Below, piece after piece: positions 8,978 through 17,413 of a stretch of DNA of 35,821 bases. A program made the position numbers and the translations under genes. The notes beneath the pieces were generated by a model. It was not told where the DNA came from. It ran no database searches and saw only the letters and a list, made by a program, of their open reading frames with translations. The DNA is from Burkholderiaceae bacterium (GTDB lineage: Bacteria; Pseudomonadota; Gammaproteobacteria; Burkholderiales; Burkholderiaceae). Position 1 is the first letter of the stretch; each line of letters begins with the position of its first letter. The stretch lies in NCBI GenBank assembly GCA_021166835.1, contig JAJPEN010000004.1, forward strand, positions 1 through 35,821. The letters run 5' to 3'.

Positions 8978-9924
8978 CGGCTGTCTCCCGAGCGGCCGAC
9001 GAGCAGCCGCACCAGGCCGGCAAGGCCCTGCGGCGCGAAGATCGTCGCCACGATGAACACCAGCCCCAGAACCCCATACCAGTGGGCAGTGACCTGGCTG
9101 AGCCATTCCCGCAACAACTCGAAGACGGCCACACCGAGAATCGGGCCGAACAGCGTGCCCATTCCGCCGAGCAGCACCATGATCACAACGTCGCCCGACG
9201 TGCTCCAGTGGAGCATCTGCGGCCCGACGTAGAACATCAGCGACGCCAGCAACGCGCCGCTGATTCCCGCGTAGAAGCCGGAGATCGCGAAGGCCGATTG
9301 CCGCAGCCGCTGGATGTCGAAACCGATCTGCTCGGCGCGCACTTCGTTGCCCTTGACGGCGCGCAGCGCCTGCCCGTACGGCGACGACCGCAGGATCGCT
9401 GCGACGAGAAGCGCGACCGCGAACACGGCGAGAATGAAGTAGTAGAACGTGCCGTTGTCGTAGAAGTCGATTCCCCACAGTTCCGGCCTCGGCACGCCCG
9501 GCAGCCCGTCGACGCCTCCGGTGAACGCCCGCAGCTTGCTTCCGGCGAGGATGTACAGCAGCTGCGCGAGCGCGAGCGTGAGAAGCGCGAAGAAGAGCCC
9601 GGATACGCGCAGCGCGAAGAAGCTGAACAGCACGGCCACGAGCGCGCCGACGATTCCGGCCGCAGCGAACGCCGGCAGGAACCCCCAGCCGAGACGCGTC
9701 GTTAGAAGCGTCAATGCATACGCGCCGGTTCCGAACATCGCCGCGTGGCCGAACGAGAGCATGCCGGCGACGCCGAACACGAGGTCGAAGCCGATCGCGA
9801 AGATCGACCAAATGAGGATCAGGCTGACCAGGCTCCGGCTCGCTTCGCCGGGCAGCATGATCGGAACGAGCGCGATCAGCAGCACCAGCGCGGCGAGCAC
9901 CCACGATACGAATCGCGGCTTCAT
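8974..9924 (-). CDS. livM: HAAT-family ABC transporter permease, LivM type
   Basis: A 316-aa inner-membrane permease with about eight to ten hydrophobic segments, starting with one at residues 7-22. Family features: GVAGMLSFGHAAMFGTGAY, then SGLFFALLTLALAQ, the EAA-loop region RAVKGNEVRAEQIGFD and GGMGTLFGPILG. The ATG (9922-9924) overlaps the LivH stop by 4 nt. Forms the translocation channel with LivH. The open frame extends upstream to 10203 but only as antisense-like arginine-rich sequence over livH. Confidence 0.92.
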   Translation of the reverse strand: MKPRFVSWVLAALVLLIALVPIMLPGEASRSLVSLILIWSIFAIGFDLVFGVAGMLSFGHAAMFGTGAYALTLLTTRLGWGFLPAFAAAGIVGALVAVLFSFFALRVSGLFFALLTLALAQLLYILAGSKLRAFTGGVDGLPGVPRPELWGIDFYDNGTFYYFILAVFAVALLVAAILRSSPYGQALRAVKGNEVRAEQIGFDIQRLRQSAFAISGFYAGISGALLASLMFYVGPQMLHWSTSGDVVIMVLLGGMGTLFGPILGVAVFELLREWLSQVTAHWYGVLGLVFIVATIFAPQGLAGLVRLLVGRSGDSR

Positions 9925-10808
9925 GCCGCACGCCCCTTGCGACTGAAAAGCCCTTCCGGGCGCACGAGCAGCGTCACGATCAGAACGAGGTAGGTGATGA
10001 AGTCGACCCAGTCGGGCGCCCAGGTGTAGCCGATCGCCCTCGTCATGCCGAGCAGTAGCGCGGCGAGCACCGCCCCGCGGATGTTCCCCAATCCGCCGAC
10101 GACGACGACGATGAAGCAGTCGATGATGATGCTCATCCCCATGCCGAGCTCGATCGGCACGAGCGGCGCGGCGACGGCGCCGCCGAGCGCGGCGAGCCCG
10201 CAACCGAAGGCGAAGACGCCCGTGCGGATGCGCGCGACGCGGATGCCGAGCGTCTGCACCATTTCGGGGTCGGTGCTCGCCGCGCGGATCACCATCCCGT
10301 GGCGGCTGCGATCGAGCGCGAGAAAGAGCGCCACCGAGACGAGCGTCCCGAAGCCGAGAATGAACAGCCGATAGCTCGGGATCGAGCTGCCGAACAACTG
10401 CACCGGTTGTGCGAAGAGCTCCGGCGTGGGTACCTGCTTGTAGTCCAGGCCCCAGAAGATGCGCACCGCTTCCTCGATCACGAGGATGAAGCCGAAGGTG
10501 AGCAGCAGCTGATAGACGTGGTCGCGCGAGTAGACGGGTTTGAGCGCCAGTCGCTCCATCGCGGCGCCGAGCAGGGCGGCGATGATCGGCGCGGCGATCA
10601 GCCCCGCCCAGAAGCTGCCGGTGACCTGCACCACCTGGTAGGCAATGAACGCGCCCAGCATATAGATCGAACCATGTGCGAAGTTGATGACCCCCAGCAT
10701 TCCGAAGATGAGGGTCAGCCCCGCCGCGAGCAGGAACAGCAGGAGGCCCAGGCTCAGCCCGATGACGATCGTCGACAAGATGAAACCGCCCGTTGTGGGT
10801 GCCGGCAA
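9921..10808 (-). CDS. livH: HAAT-family ABC transporter permease, LivH type
   Basis: A 295-aa permease. Family motifs: LFLLAAGLTLIFGMLGVINFAHG (in two overlapping hydrophobic stretches), GSIYMLGA, RAASTDPEMVQTLGI (EAA-like loop for ATPase contact) and VVVVGGLGNIRGA. The start is uncertain: TTG at 10808 gives MPAPTTGGFILS but its upstream region has only a weak purine stretch; another TTG 11 codons downstream, after GGGCGG, is possible. Lies 53 nt after the solute-binding protein gene. Confidence 0.88.
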   Translation of the reverse strand: MPAPTTGGFILSTIVIGLSLGLLLFLLAAGLTLIFGMLGVINFAHGSIYMLGAFIAYQVVQVTGSFWAGLIAAPIIAALLGAAMERLALKPVYSRDHVYQLLLTFGFILVIEEAVRIFWGLDYKQVPTPELFAQPVQLFGSSIPSYRLFILGFGTLVSVALFLALDRSRHGMVIRAASTDPEMVQTLGIRVARIRTGVFAFGCGLAALGGAVAAPLVPIELGMGMSIIIDCFIVVVVGGLGNIRGAVLAALLLGMTRAIGYTWAPDWVDFITYLVLIVTLLVRPEGLFSRKGRAA

Positions 10809-10861
10809 GGAGAGCGCGGGGCGGCGATGCAGCGGCCGCCCCGCAATGCGCTACGACCGGT

Positions 10862-12043
10862 TCAGCATGGTGGGAACAGCGCTTCCGCCGGGAAGATGTT
10901 GGTGATCTTCATCGTCAGCGGCGGAAGCGGCGACTTGCCTTCCTCGACCACGCCCCAGAGCCCCACCTGAAGCGCCTGGTGGTCGCAGGCGCGCATCACC
11001 TTCTTTCCTTCGAGCGAGTTCTCACGCGTGCTGCCGGCGAACGCATCGACCCACTTCTCCTTGTCCCAGGACCTGGTGCTTTCGACCGTATCGAGCCACC
11101 AGCTCATGCCGTCGTAGGCCTCGCCGGCGAAGCTCGAGGGCCACTCGTTGTACTTCGCGCGATACGCTTCGACGAACTTGCGGTTCGCTTCGTTGTCCTC
11201 GGAGAAGTGGTAGCGAACGCCGGAATAGGCGCCGACCGCTGCCGGGCCGACCGCGGCGGCGAGCAACTCGTCCTGCAGAACCGGGCCGAACTGCACCTTC
11301 GTCTTGCCGAGCCCGGCCTGCCCCGACTGCTTCAGGAAGGTGACTCCATCGTTCCCTGTGACGATCAGCGCGACGCCATCGGCGTCGGTCTTCGCGATCT
11401 TGTCGATGATCACGGCGTAGTCGCGGTTGCCAAGCGGTGCGTAATCCACGCCCACGATCGTGACTCCCGCTTTCTCGACGGCCGCGCGGTAGGCGTCCCA
11501 GCCATCCCGCGTGACGCCGTAGTCGGCGACCACGCCATAGACCTTCTTCAGCCCCTTCACCTTCGTGAACTCGGTCGACATCCGGATTTCCATGCCGAGC
11601 GTGTTCGACGTGCGGAAGGTGTAGCGCGAGCCGTTCGGACGGGTGATCTTGTCATCGGCCGAGATGGTGACGAGCAACGGAACCTTGCGCTGGTCGGCGA
11701 GGCTTTGCAGCGCGACGGTGGACGCAGAGCTCACCGCGCCGAAGATCATGTGCGCGCCCCCCGCCAGCAGCCGGGTCGCCTTCTGCACGGCGGGCTGCGG
11801 CTTCGTCTCGTCGTCTTCCCAGGTGACCTCGATCGGCTTGCCGAGCACCTTGCCGCCCCGGTGCTCGATCGCGAGTTCGACGCCGCGCTTCATGCCCTCG
11901 CCGATGATTCCGTAGGCGCCCGAGAAAGCGACCACGCCGGCGATCTTGAAAGCGTCGGGATCCGCTGCCCATGCGGGATGCGCGGTGATCCCGTACAGGC
12001 TTCCAGCGCATACGGCGGCCGCCGTCAACGTGCGCACACTCAT
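10862..12043 (-). CDS. Periplasmic solute-binding protein of the HAAT importer (Peripla_BP_6)
   Basis: A 393-aa exported binding protein and first gene of operon A. The N terminus has a signal peptide with a probable cleavage after AHPAWA (about residue 26). The mature part reads FKIAGVVAFSGAYGIIGEGM, the LivJ/LivK-like ligand-binding start, followed by GAVSSASTVA and VYGVVADYG motifs. The ATG at 12043 follows GGAGA at good spacing; upstream in-frame sequence to 12109 lacks an RBS. It captures the substrate and delivers it to LivHMGF. Its promoter lies in the divergent region 12044-12196 carrying two operators. Ligand unknown; the neighbouring catabolic genes suggest an organic acid rather than an amino acid. 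Confidence 0.92.
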   Translation of the reverse strand: MSVRTLTAAAVCAGSLYGITAHPAWAADPDAFKIAGVVAFSGAYGIIGEGMKRGVELAIEHRGGKVLGKPIEVTWEDDETKPQPAVQKATRLLAGGAHMIFGAVSSASTVALQSLADQRKVPLLVTISADDKITRPNGSRYTFRTSNTLGMEIRMSTEFTKVKGLKKVYGVVADYGVTRDGWDAYRAAVEKAGVTIVGVDYAPLGNRDYAVIIDKIAKTDADGVALIVTGNDGVTFLKQSGQAGLGKTKVQFGPVLQDELLAAAVGPAAVGAYSGVRYHFSEDNEANRKFVEAYRAKYNEWPSSFAGEAYDGMSWWLDTVESTRSWDKEKWVDAFAGSTRENSLEGKKVMRACDHQALQVGLWGVVEEGKSPLPPLTMKITNIFPAEALFPPC

Positions 12044-12196
12044 GCTGTCTCTCCGGTTCGTTCGTTCGCCCGCGGCGGATGCCGCGGAGGGACAGAGACT
12101 ACACGACAATTCGACTATCGGGTAGACAGCACTACTCGATGGTAGTCTCGGCTTTATGTTCGGTAGATTTTATCCACGAAGCGAGCGGGAGCCGCC
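12044..12196. promoter_or_regulatory. Divergent promoter region with two TetR-type operators
   Basis: This 153-nt gap separates operon A (minus) from the SDR-tetR-tetR operon (plus). Two 16-bp sites share the core (T/G)ACT-N4-(A/G)GTA: TCGACTATCGGGTAGA at 12111-12126 and ACTACTCGATGGTAGT at 12131-12146. In the plus direction ACTACT (12131-12136) could be a -35 with TATGTT (12155-12160) as -10 at 18 nt. In the minus direction TCTACC (12121-12126) pairs with TGTAGT (12098-12103) at 17 nt. Sites over the -35 boxes suggest repression and autoregulation by the linked TetR proteins. Site definition comes from comparison with the other intergenic regions of this window. Confidence 0.66.
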
Positions 12197-13003
12197 ATGG
12201 GAAAGCGTCTGGAAGGAAAGGTCGCGATGATCGTCGGAGCCGGGTCCGTGGGACCCGGGTGGGGAAACGGGAAGGCGGCGTCGTTGCGCTTCGCGCAGGA
12301 AGGCGCTTCGGTCTTCGCAGTGGACATCCGCCGGGAGGCGGCCGACGAGACGCGCGCAATCATCGAGAGTGAAGGCGGCGTGGCCGTCTCGCACGCCGCC
12401 GACGTCACTCGCGGCGAAAGCGTGCGGAACATGGTGCAGGCCTGCGAGGAGCGCTTCGGCCGCATCGACATTCTCGTCAACAACGTCGGCATCGCGGTCC
12501 TCGGCGGACCGGTGGAGCAGAGCGAGGACGACTGGGACCGCGTGATGGACACCAACGTCAAGAGCATGTTCCTGACCTGCAAGCACGTGCTGCCGGTCAT
12601 GGAGAAGAACGGCGCAGGCTCGATCGTGAACATCTCGTCGATCGCAAGCCTGCGCTGGGCCGGCGTTCCCTACGTCTCCTACTCGGCGAGCAAGGCGGCC
12701 GTGAACCAGTTGACGAGCGTGGTCGCGATGCAATATGCGCGCAAGGGCATTCGCGTGAACGCGATCCTTCCGGGACTCATCAAGACTCCGATGATCGTGG
12801 AGCCGCTGAAGGCGCACTACGGGAACGTCGACGAGATGATGAGAATCCGTAACGAGATGTGTCCCACCGGCTCGATGGGTGAAGCGTGGGACGTCGCCAA
12901 CGCAGCCCTGTTCCTCGCGTCCGACGAGGCGCGCTACATCACCGGCACCGAACTGATCGTCGACGGCGGGCTGCATTGCCAGGTTGCGGCGCCGGCCGGC
13001 TGA
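12197..13003 (+). CDS. SDR-family oxidoreductase
   Basis: A 268-aa short-chain dehydrogenase, first gene of the operon that encodes the two regulators. NNVG (95-98), serine in NISSIAS (145-151), YSASK (Y162, K166). The cofactor loop is unusual: GAGSVGPGWGNG (14-25) is longer than TGxxxGxG, a variant seen in a subset of SDRs. D43 after the second strand suggests NAD. ATG at 12197 follows GGGAG at about 6 nt. Probably acts on a hydroxy intermediate of the same pathway; exact reaction not assignable. Confidence 0.87.
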   Translation: MGKRLEGKVAMIVGAGSVGPGWGNGKAASLRFAQEGASVFAVDIRREAADETRAIIESEGGVAVSHAADVTRGESVRNMVQACEERFGRIDILVNNVGIAVLGGPVEQSEDDWDRVMDTNVKSMFLTCKHVLPVMEKNGAGSIVNISSIASLRWAGVPYVSYSASKAAVNQLTSVVAMQYARKGIRVNAILPGLIKTPMIVEPLKAHYGNVDEMMRIRNEMCPTGSMGEAWDVANAALFLASDEARYITGTELIVDGGLHCQVAAPAG

Positions 13004-13715
13004 GCGGGCGGACAGATTGCCCAGCGAAAGCAGCGGCGCCACCGCAGGCAGGCAGCGAAAGCCGCCCGCTTCGCGAGTCGACGCGAAGGCGCAGGACCGC
13101 AGCCGGCGGCCGTGGCCGGCGGGCGACGACCGCTCCGATCTCCACTCCAGGAAGAAGAGGCTCATCCTGGAGACGGCCGCCCGGGCGTTCGCCGACCGCG
13201 GCTACCACGAGACGACCATCCAATCGATCGCCGTCGCGCTTCGGGTCTCGAAACCAACGGTCTATTACTACGTCCGGAACAAGGAGGAAATCCTGTTCGA
13301 GATCGCGCGGGCGGCGCTCGAAGATCTCGAGCGAAACCTGTCGGAGCCGGCCGCGGACGACCTGTCGCCCGAGACGCGGCTGCACCGCTTCTTCGGCGCC
13401 TACGCGAAGATGATCGCGAGCGACCTCGGAATCTGCATGGCGCTGGTCGCCGATCGCACCCTGCGGCCGCAATCGCGCCGGAAGCTGCGGGCCTGCAAGA
13501 AGCAGATCGAGTCGCGCGCAGTGGCGCTCCTCGAGGAATGCCTCGACGACTCCCGGCCGAGTACGCAGGAACTTCGCCTCCTCGCGTATGCGCTGTTCGG
13601 CGCATTCAATTGGATTCCCCAGTGGTTCGCTCCCGACGGCGACGTGCCGCTCGACGAGATCGCGCGGTACTACGTGCGGGCACTCGCCTTGCCGTTCGTC
13701 GCGCAGAAGGCGTGA
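12984..13715 (+). CDS. TetR/AcrR-family transcriptional regulator
   Basis: Up to 243 aa. The TetR HTH is clear: LILETAARAFADRGYHETTI, then IAVALRVSKPTVYYYVRNKEEIL. The C-terminal domain is the variable ligand/dimer part and ends with FNWIPQWF, a motif shared with the next TetR (GIPRWF), so both belong to the same acyl-CoA-responsive-looking subgroup. Start uncertain: TTG at 12984 overlaps the SDR end by 20 nt; TTG at 13017 is an alternative. The about 50-residue basic N-terminal tail before the HTH resembles that of the second regulator. Candidate binder of the repeated 16-bp operator. Confidence 0.87.
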   Translation: MRRRPAERADRLPSESSGATAGRQRKPPASRVDAKAQDRSRRPWPAGDDRSDLHSRKKRLILETAARAFADRGYHETTIQSIAVALRVSKPTVYYYVRNKEEILFEIARAALEDLERNLSEPAADDLSPETRLHRFFGAYAKMIASDLGICMALVADRTLRPQSRRKLRACKKQIESRAVALLEECLDDSRPSTQELRLLAYALFGAFNWIPQWFAPDGDVPLDEIARYYVRALALPFVAQKA

Positions 13716-13750
13716 CATACAATGACGACCTCGATGCGAACGAAGGCGAC

Positions 13751-14434
13751 ATGACGACCGAAACCGGCTCTTCCGCGGCCAGGAAGAGCAGCCGACCCGC
13801 TGCGGCAAGACGCACGAAGGCCCGCCCCCGCTGGAACAACCTCGTCAAGAGCGCCGACGAGCAGTACGAACTGAAGAAGCAGGCGGTGATCGCCGAAGCG
13901 ATCCGCGCGTTCGGGCACAACGGCTACCAGAACACCTCGCTCGACGACATCGCGCGCCGGCTGAACGTCACGAAGCCCGCGCTCTACTACTATTTCAAGA
14001 GCAAGAACGAACTGCTCTACGAGTGCCATCAGCTCGCGATGGACATCGGCGACCGGGCGATCGAGTACGTGGAATCGCAGCCGGGTAGCGGGCTCGAAAA
14101 GCTGCAGCGACTCGTCGAGTACTACATCGACAACCTCACCCGGGAGTTGTCGGCGCCGGCCATCCTGCACGAGATGGCCGCAATGCACCCCGAGCACCGC
14201 AAGCGGATCCTGCAGCGACGCCGCAAGTTCGACGAGCGGATGCGACGCTTCATCGAAGAGGGCATCGAGGACGGCACGATCGAGCCATGCAACCCGAAGC
14301 TCGCGGTGTTCTGGTTCATGAGCGCGATCAACGGAATCCCGCGCTGGTTCCGTTCAGACGGCGAGCTGAGCGGCGCCGAGATCGCGAAGGCCTTCGTGCA
14401 GTTTCTCGTTGCAGGGATCCGGAAGCAGGAGTAG
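13751..14434 (+). CDS. TetR/AcrR-family transcriptional regulator
   Basis: A 227-aa regulator. A basic N-terminal tail (about residues 1-40) precedes the HTH: AVIAEAIRAFGHNGYQNTSL, IARRLNVTKPALYYYFKSKNELL. The C-terminal domain (LHEMAAMHPEHRKRIL) resembles regulators of fatty-acid or acyl-CoA catabolism (TetR_C_17-like), an assignment made by eye. The ATG at 13751 follows GAAGG at 7 nt. It is 35 nt after the first tetR and probably cotranscribed. With its neighbour it is the likely controller of the operators at 12111, 12131, 24321, 25525, 30057 and 31201. Confidence 0.9.
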   Translation: MTTETGSSAARKSSRPAAARRTKARPRWNNLVKSADEQYELKKQAVIAEAIRAFGHNGYQNTSLDDIARRLNVTKPALYYYFKSKNELLYECHQLAMDIGDRAIEYVESQPGSGLEKLQRLVEYYIDNLTRELSAPAILHEMAAMHPEHRKRILQRRRKFDERMRRFIEEGIEDGTIEPCNPKLAVFWFMSAINGIPRWFRSDGELSGAEIAKAFVQFLVAGIRKQE

Positions 14435-14485
14435 CCGCGCGAAGCTACCCGGCGAGGTATCCTGCCGACGCCTCGCTGCACGCCT

Positions 14486-15271
14486 TCAACGACCCGACCA
14501 CTCCGGACTTCGCTTCTCGACGAACGCTCCGATTCCCTCGCGCGCATCCGGGTGCATCATGTTGCGCGCCACGAGTTCCCCCGCATACGCATAGGCATCG
14601 GTCATCGACATCTGCAGCTGCCGATAGAACGCCCGCTTGCCAAGCGCCAGCGTATAGCTCGACTTGCTCGCGATTTCCCGTGCCAGCTCGTCCACCGCCG
14701 TATCAAGCCGATCGGCCTCGACGACCTCGTTGACGAGCCCGACGCGCAGCGCGAACTGCGCATCGACCAGGCGCCCGGTCGCGAGCATCTGCATCGCATG
14801 CTTCGGGTGGACGACGCGGCTCAACGGCACCATCGGCGTCAGGCACCACAGCCCGATGTTGACGCCGGGCGTCGCGAACCGGGCGTCACTCGACGCGATA
14901 GCGAGATCGGCGCTCGCCACGAGCTGGCATCCGGCAGCGGAGGCAACGCCCTCGACGCGAGCGACGATCATCTGCGGTTGCTCGTGAAACGACTGCATCA
15001 TCCGCGAGCAGCGCGTCGACACTTCGTGGAAGAACTCCGGGTCGGTCTCGTCGGAGAACTCCTTCAGGTCGTGCCCCGCGCAGAAGATCTTCCGACCGAC
15101 GCCGCCGAGCACGATCACCGCGACCCGCTTGTCGTCGCGCAACTCCTGCAGATGCGCGTAGAGCGCGTCGATCGTCGCCAGCGACAGGCTGTTTCCCTGG
15201 GCGGGACGATTCAGCGTGAGGCAGGCGACCGATCCGCGGTCCTCGCGGGTGACGAGTGCAGATGCATCCAT
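14486..15271 (-). CDS. Crotonase-family protein, ECHDC3-like
   Basis: A 261-aa enoyl-CoA hydratase/isomerase-family protein. The oxyanion-hole part FCAGHDLKEF and the second loop GVASAAGCQLVASADLA, then FATPGVNIGLWCLTPMVPLSR, match the ECHDC3 group. Both glutamates used by classical hydratases are replaced (GGCE becomes AGCQ; PE becomes PG), so a simple hydratase role is doubtful; an isomerase, thioesterase or other crotonase activity is possible. ATG at 15271 follows GAGGG at 8 nt; an upstream TTG in frame lacks support. Last gene of operon B, 11 nt after livF, convergent with the tetR operon. Confidence 0.86.
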   Translation of the reverse strand: MDASALVTREDRGSVACLTLNRPAQGNSLSLATIDALYAHLQELRDDKRVAVIVLGGVGRKIFCAGHDLKEFSDETDPEFFHEVSTRCSRMMQSFHEQPQMIVARVEGVASAAGCQLVASADLAIASSDARFATPGVNIGLWCLTPMVPLSRVVHPKHAMQMLATGRLVDAQFALRVGLVNEVVEADRLDTAVDELAREIASKSSYTLALGKRAFYRQLQMSMTDAYAYAGELVARNMMHPDAREGIGAFVEKRSPEWSGR

Positions 15272-15282
15272 TGGTGAGTCCC

Positions 15283-16131
15283 TCAACCGAGCCAGCGCTT
15301 GCGGCGCCGGTAGTGCTTGATGTCGCGATAGCTCTTGCGCTCGCCCTCGAGCGTCAGCCCCAGATAGAACTCGCGCACGTCCTCGTTCGACTGCAGCTCC
15401 GACGCCGAGCCTTCGAGCACGATGCGGCCGCTTTCCATGACGTAGCCGTAGTCGGCGAGGTCGAGTGCGACCCGCGTGTTCTGCTCGACGATCAGCAGCG
15501 TGAGCCCGCTCGCCTTCAGTTGCCCGAGCAGGTCGTAGACCTCCTCGACCATCAGCGGCGCCAGCCCGAGCGACGGCTCGTCGATCATCATCAGCGTGGG
15601 TCGCGCCATCATCGCGCGCCCGATGACGAGCAGTTGCTGCTCGCCGCCCGACAGGTAGCCGGCAGTGCGCTCCTTCAACGCCGCGAGCCGCCGTACACGC
15701 TCATACACCTCGTCGAGTCGCTCCCGCGCTTCGCGGCCGCCCGCCCGGTGCCCGCCGACAACCAGGTTCTGCTCGACCGTCATGTGGCGCAGCACCTGCC
15801 GCCCTTCCATCACGTGGATGAGCCCACGCCGCACGATCGACTCCGGGTCGCGGCCCTCGACCGGCTCGCCGTCGAACGCGATGCTGCCGCTGGCGACGCG
15901 GCCGTCCTCGCTGACGATCAGGTTCGAGATCGCCTTCAGCGTCGTGCTCTTGCCGGCGCCGTTGGCGCCGAGCAGCGCGACGCAGGCGCCCCTGGGCACG
16001 CGCGCCGAGATCCCCTTCACGGCGAGAATGACGTCGCTATAGAGGACCTCGATGTTGTTCAGCTCGAGCAGCGGCGCAGCCGCTGCCGCCGAACGCAGCC
16101 CGGCAAGGGCCGCATCCGCTGGCGCAATCAC
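15283..16131 (-). CDS. livF: HAAT-family ABC transporter ATPase, LivF type (second system)
   Basis: A 282-aa ATPase, longer than usual LivF because of a C-terminal basic tail (ERKSYRDIKHYRRRKRWLG) and an N-terminal extension. Walker A GANGAGKST, signature LSGGEQQLL, Walker B LMMIDEPSLGL. The start is taken as GTG at 16131, which overlaps the stop of the solute-binding protein gene (GTGA). The basic tail is a feature of a subset of LivF proteins linked to acyl-CoA ligases. Part of operon B importer with LivG, LivH and LivM. Confidence 0.9.
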   Translation of the reverse strand: MIAPADAALAGLRSAAAAAPLLELNNIEVLYSDVILAVKGISARVPRGACVALLGANGAGKSTTLKAISNLIVSEDGRVASGSIAFDGEPVEGRDPESIVRRGLIHVMEGRQVLRHMTVEQNLVVGGHRAGGREARERLDEVYERVRRLAALKERTAGYLSGGEQQLLVIGRAMMARPTLMMIDEPSLGLAPLMVEEVYDLLGQLKASGLTLLIVEQNTRVALDLADYGYVMESGRIVLEGSASELQSNEDVREFYLGLTLEGERKSYRDIKHYRRRKRWLG

Positions 16132-17384
16132 CACTTCGTGACCTTCGGCACCGGCACCTTCTCGGCGACGATCTTGTACTGCCCGTTCTCGATCGTTCCG
16201 ATGTTGACCGTCAACCCCTCGAGCGGGAACGGCGCCTCTTCCGCGTACTTCAGGTCGGGAAGCACGCCGAAGCTCTGCTCGCTGGAGATCGGATGCTTCA
16301 GCAGCGCCCGGCGGACGTCCTCGCCGGTGATCCGCTTGCCGCCGGCATCCTTCACCGCGTTCTCGATGCTGCGCGCCGCGACGAACGCCTGGCTCATCCC
16401 CATCAGGCACGGCACGTTGAAGTTCGCGTTCATCTTGTACTTCTCGCGAAGCATCTTGTGGAAATCGCTCGTGGGCGTCTTTTCTCCGGTGGGGACCGCC
16501 ATTCCGTACGACTCGTAACTGCCTTCGAGTTGCTTCAGCCCGCCGACCGCCTTGCCCGATGCCTGCAGGCTGTTATGCGCACTCATCATGATCGGGATGT
16601 TCGATTTCCCGAGGCTCTGCAGCGCGCGCTGCGTCGCCACGACGGCCGCGGTGTTGGTCTGGATCTGGATCACTTCGGCGCCCTTGCGCACCAGGCGGTT
16701 CACCTGCTGCGTGAGGTCGGTCGGCTGCACCTCCGCGTAGATGATCTCGACGACCTCGAGCTTCTTCGGGTTCTCCTTCGCGTAATGCTCCATTCCCTTG
16801 TGGATGTCGACGTACGCGGGCGATGCTTCCGACGAAATGATGCCGAGCTTCAGCGGCGCATCTCCGCCGCGCTTCTGGCGATACCATTCCATGAAGGCCG
16901 CGGCTTCGTGCGGATAGGTGGGGCGCGCATTGAAGATCCACGAATCGGGCTTCCATCCATAGCCGTAGCCCGAGGTGCCCATGAACATCGGCACCTTGTC
17001 GCCCGGCAGTCGCTCCTGCAGTGCGGCGACGTCCGGGCCGCCAACGCCGAAGATCGCAACCGGCTCGAGTTCCGCGCGGATGCCTGGCCACAGGCTCGCC
17101 GTCTGCGCCACGTCGTAGCGCGTGTCGTAGTCCTTCACGTTCAGCTTCACGCCCAGCGGCTTGCCCGCTTCGTCGTTCCACCAGTCGACGACGCCGTGCC
17201 GGCACGCCGAGTAGTCCTTCATGATGTCCGCATACGGCCCGCTGAAATCAGCCAGGCCGGCGATGTTGTAGGTGGTGGCCTGCGCGTGCGCGGACGTCGC
17301 GGTAAGCGCCGTGACCGCGACGCCGGCTGCGACGCCGCACGCGACCCGCGCCCAGGAACGATCGGACTTCTGTGCCTCGAACAT
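16128..17384 (-). CDS. Periplasmic solute-binding protein of the second HAAT importer
   Basis: A 418-aa Peripla_BP_6-type binding protein. Signal peptide about residues 1-34, cleaved after SAHA; the mature part starts QATTYNIAGLADFSGPYADI. It contains aromatic-rich segments (MGTSGYGYGWKPDSW) and is clearly a different branch from the first binding protein, so the two importers probably differ in ligand. ATG at 17384 follows GGAGG at 10 nt. Lies between livM (29 nt) and livF (4-nt overlap) in operon B. The family name implies amino acids, but ligands of such ligase-linked members are usually organic acids. Confidence 0.91.
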   Translation of the reverse strand: MFEAQKSDRSWARVACGVAAGVAVTALTATSAHAQATTYNIAGLADFSGPYADIMKDYSACRHGVVDWWNDEAGKPLGVKLNVKDYDTRYDVAQTASLWPGIRAELEPVAIFGVGGPDVAALQERLPGDKVPMFMGTSGYGYGWKPDSWIFNARPTYPHEAAAFMEWYRQKRGGDAPLKLGIISSEASPAYVDIHKGMEHYAKENPKKLEVVEIIYAEVQPTDLTQQVNRLVRKGAEVIQIQTNTAAVVATQRALQSLGKSNIPIMMSAHNSLQASGKAVGGLKQLEGSYESYGMAVPTGEKTPTSDFHKMLREKYKMNANFNVPCLMGMSQAFVAARSIENAVKDAGGKRITGEDVRRALLKHPISSEQSFGVLPDLKYAEEAPFPLEGLTVNIGTIENGQYKIVAEKVPVPKVTKW

Positions 17385-17413
17385 CGTTGCTGCCTCCTTC
17401 GGTGTGAGTCGTT

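Noticed and set aside
14452..14476. GCGAGG/CCTCGC hairpin between the convergent tetR and crotonase genes
   Set aside because: Six-bp stem, 13-nt loop and no T-tract on either strand; too weak to call a terminator.
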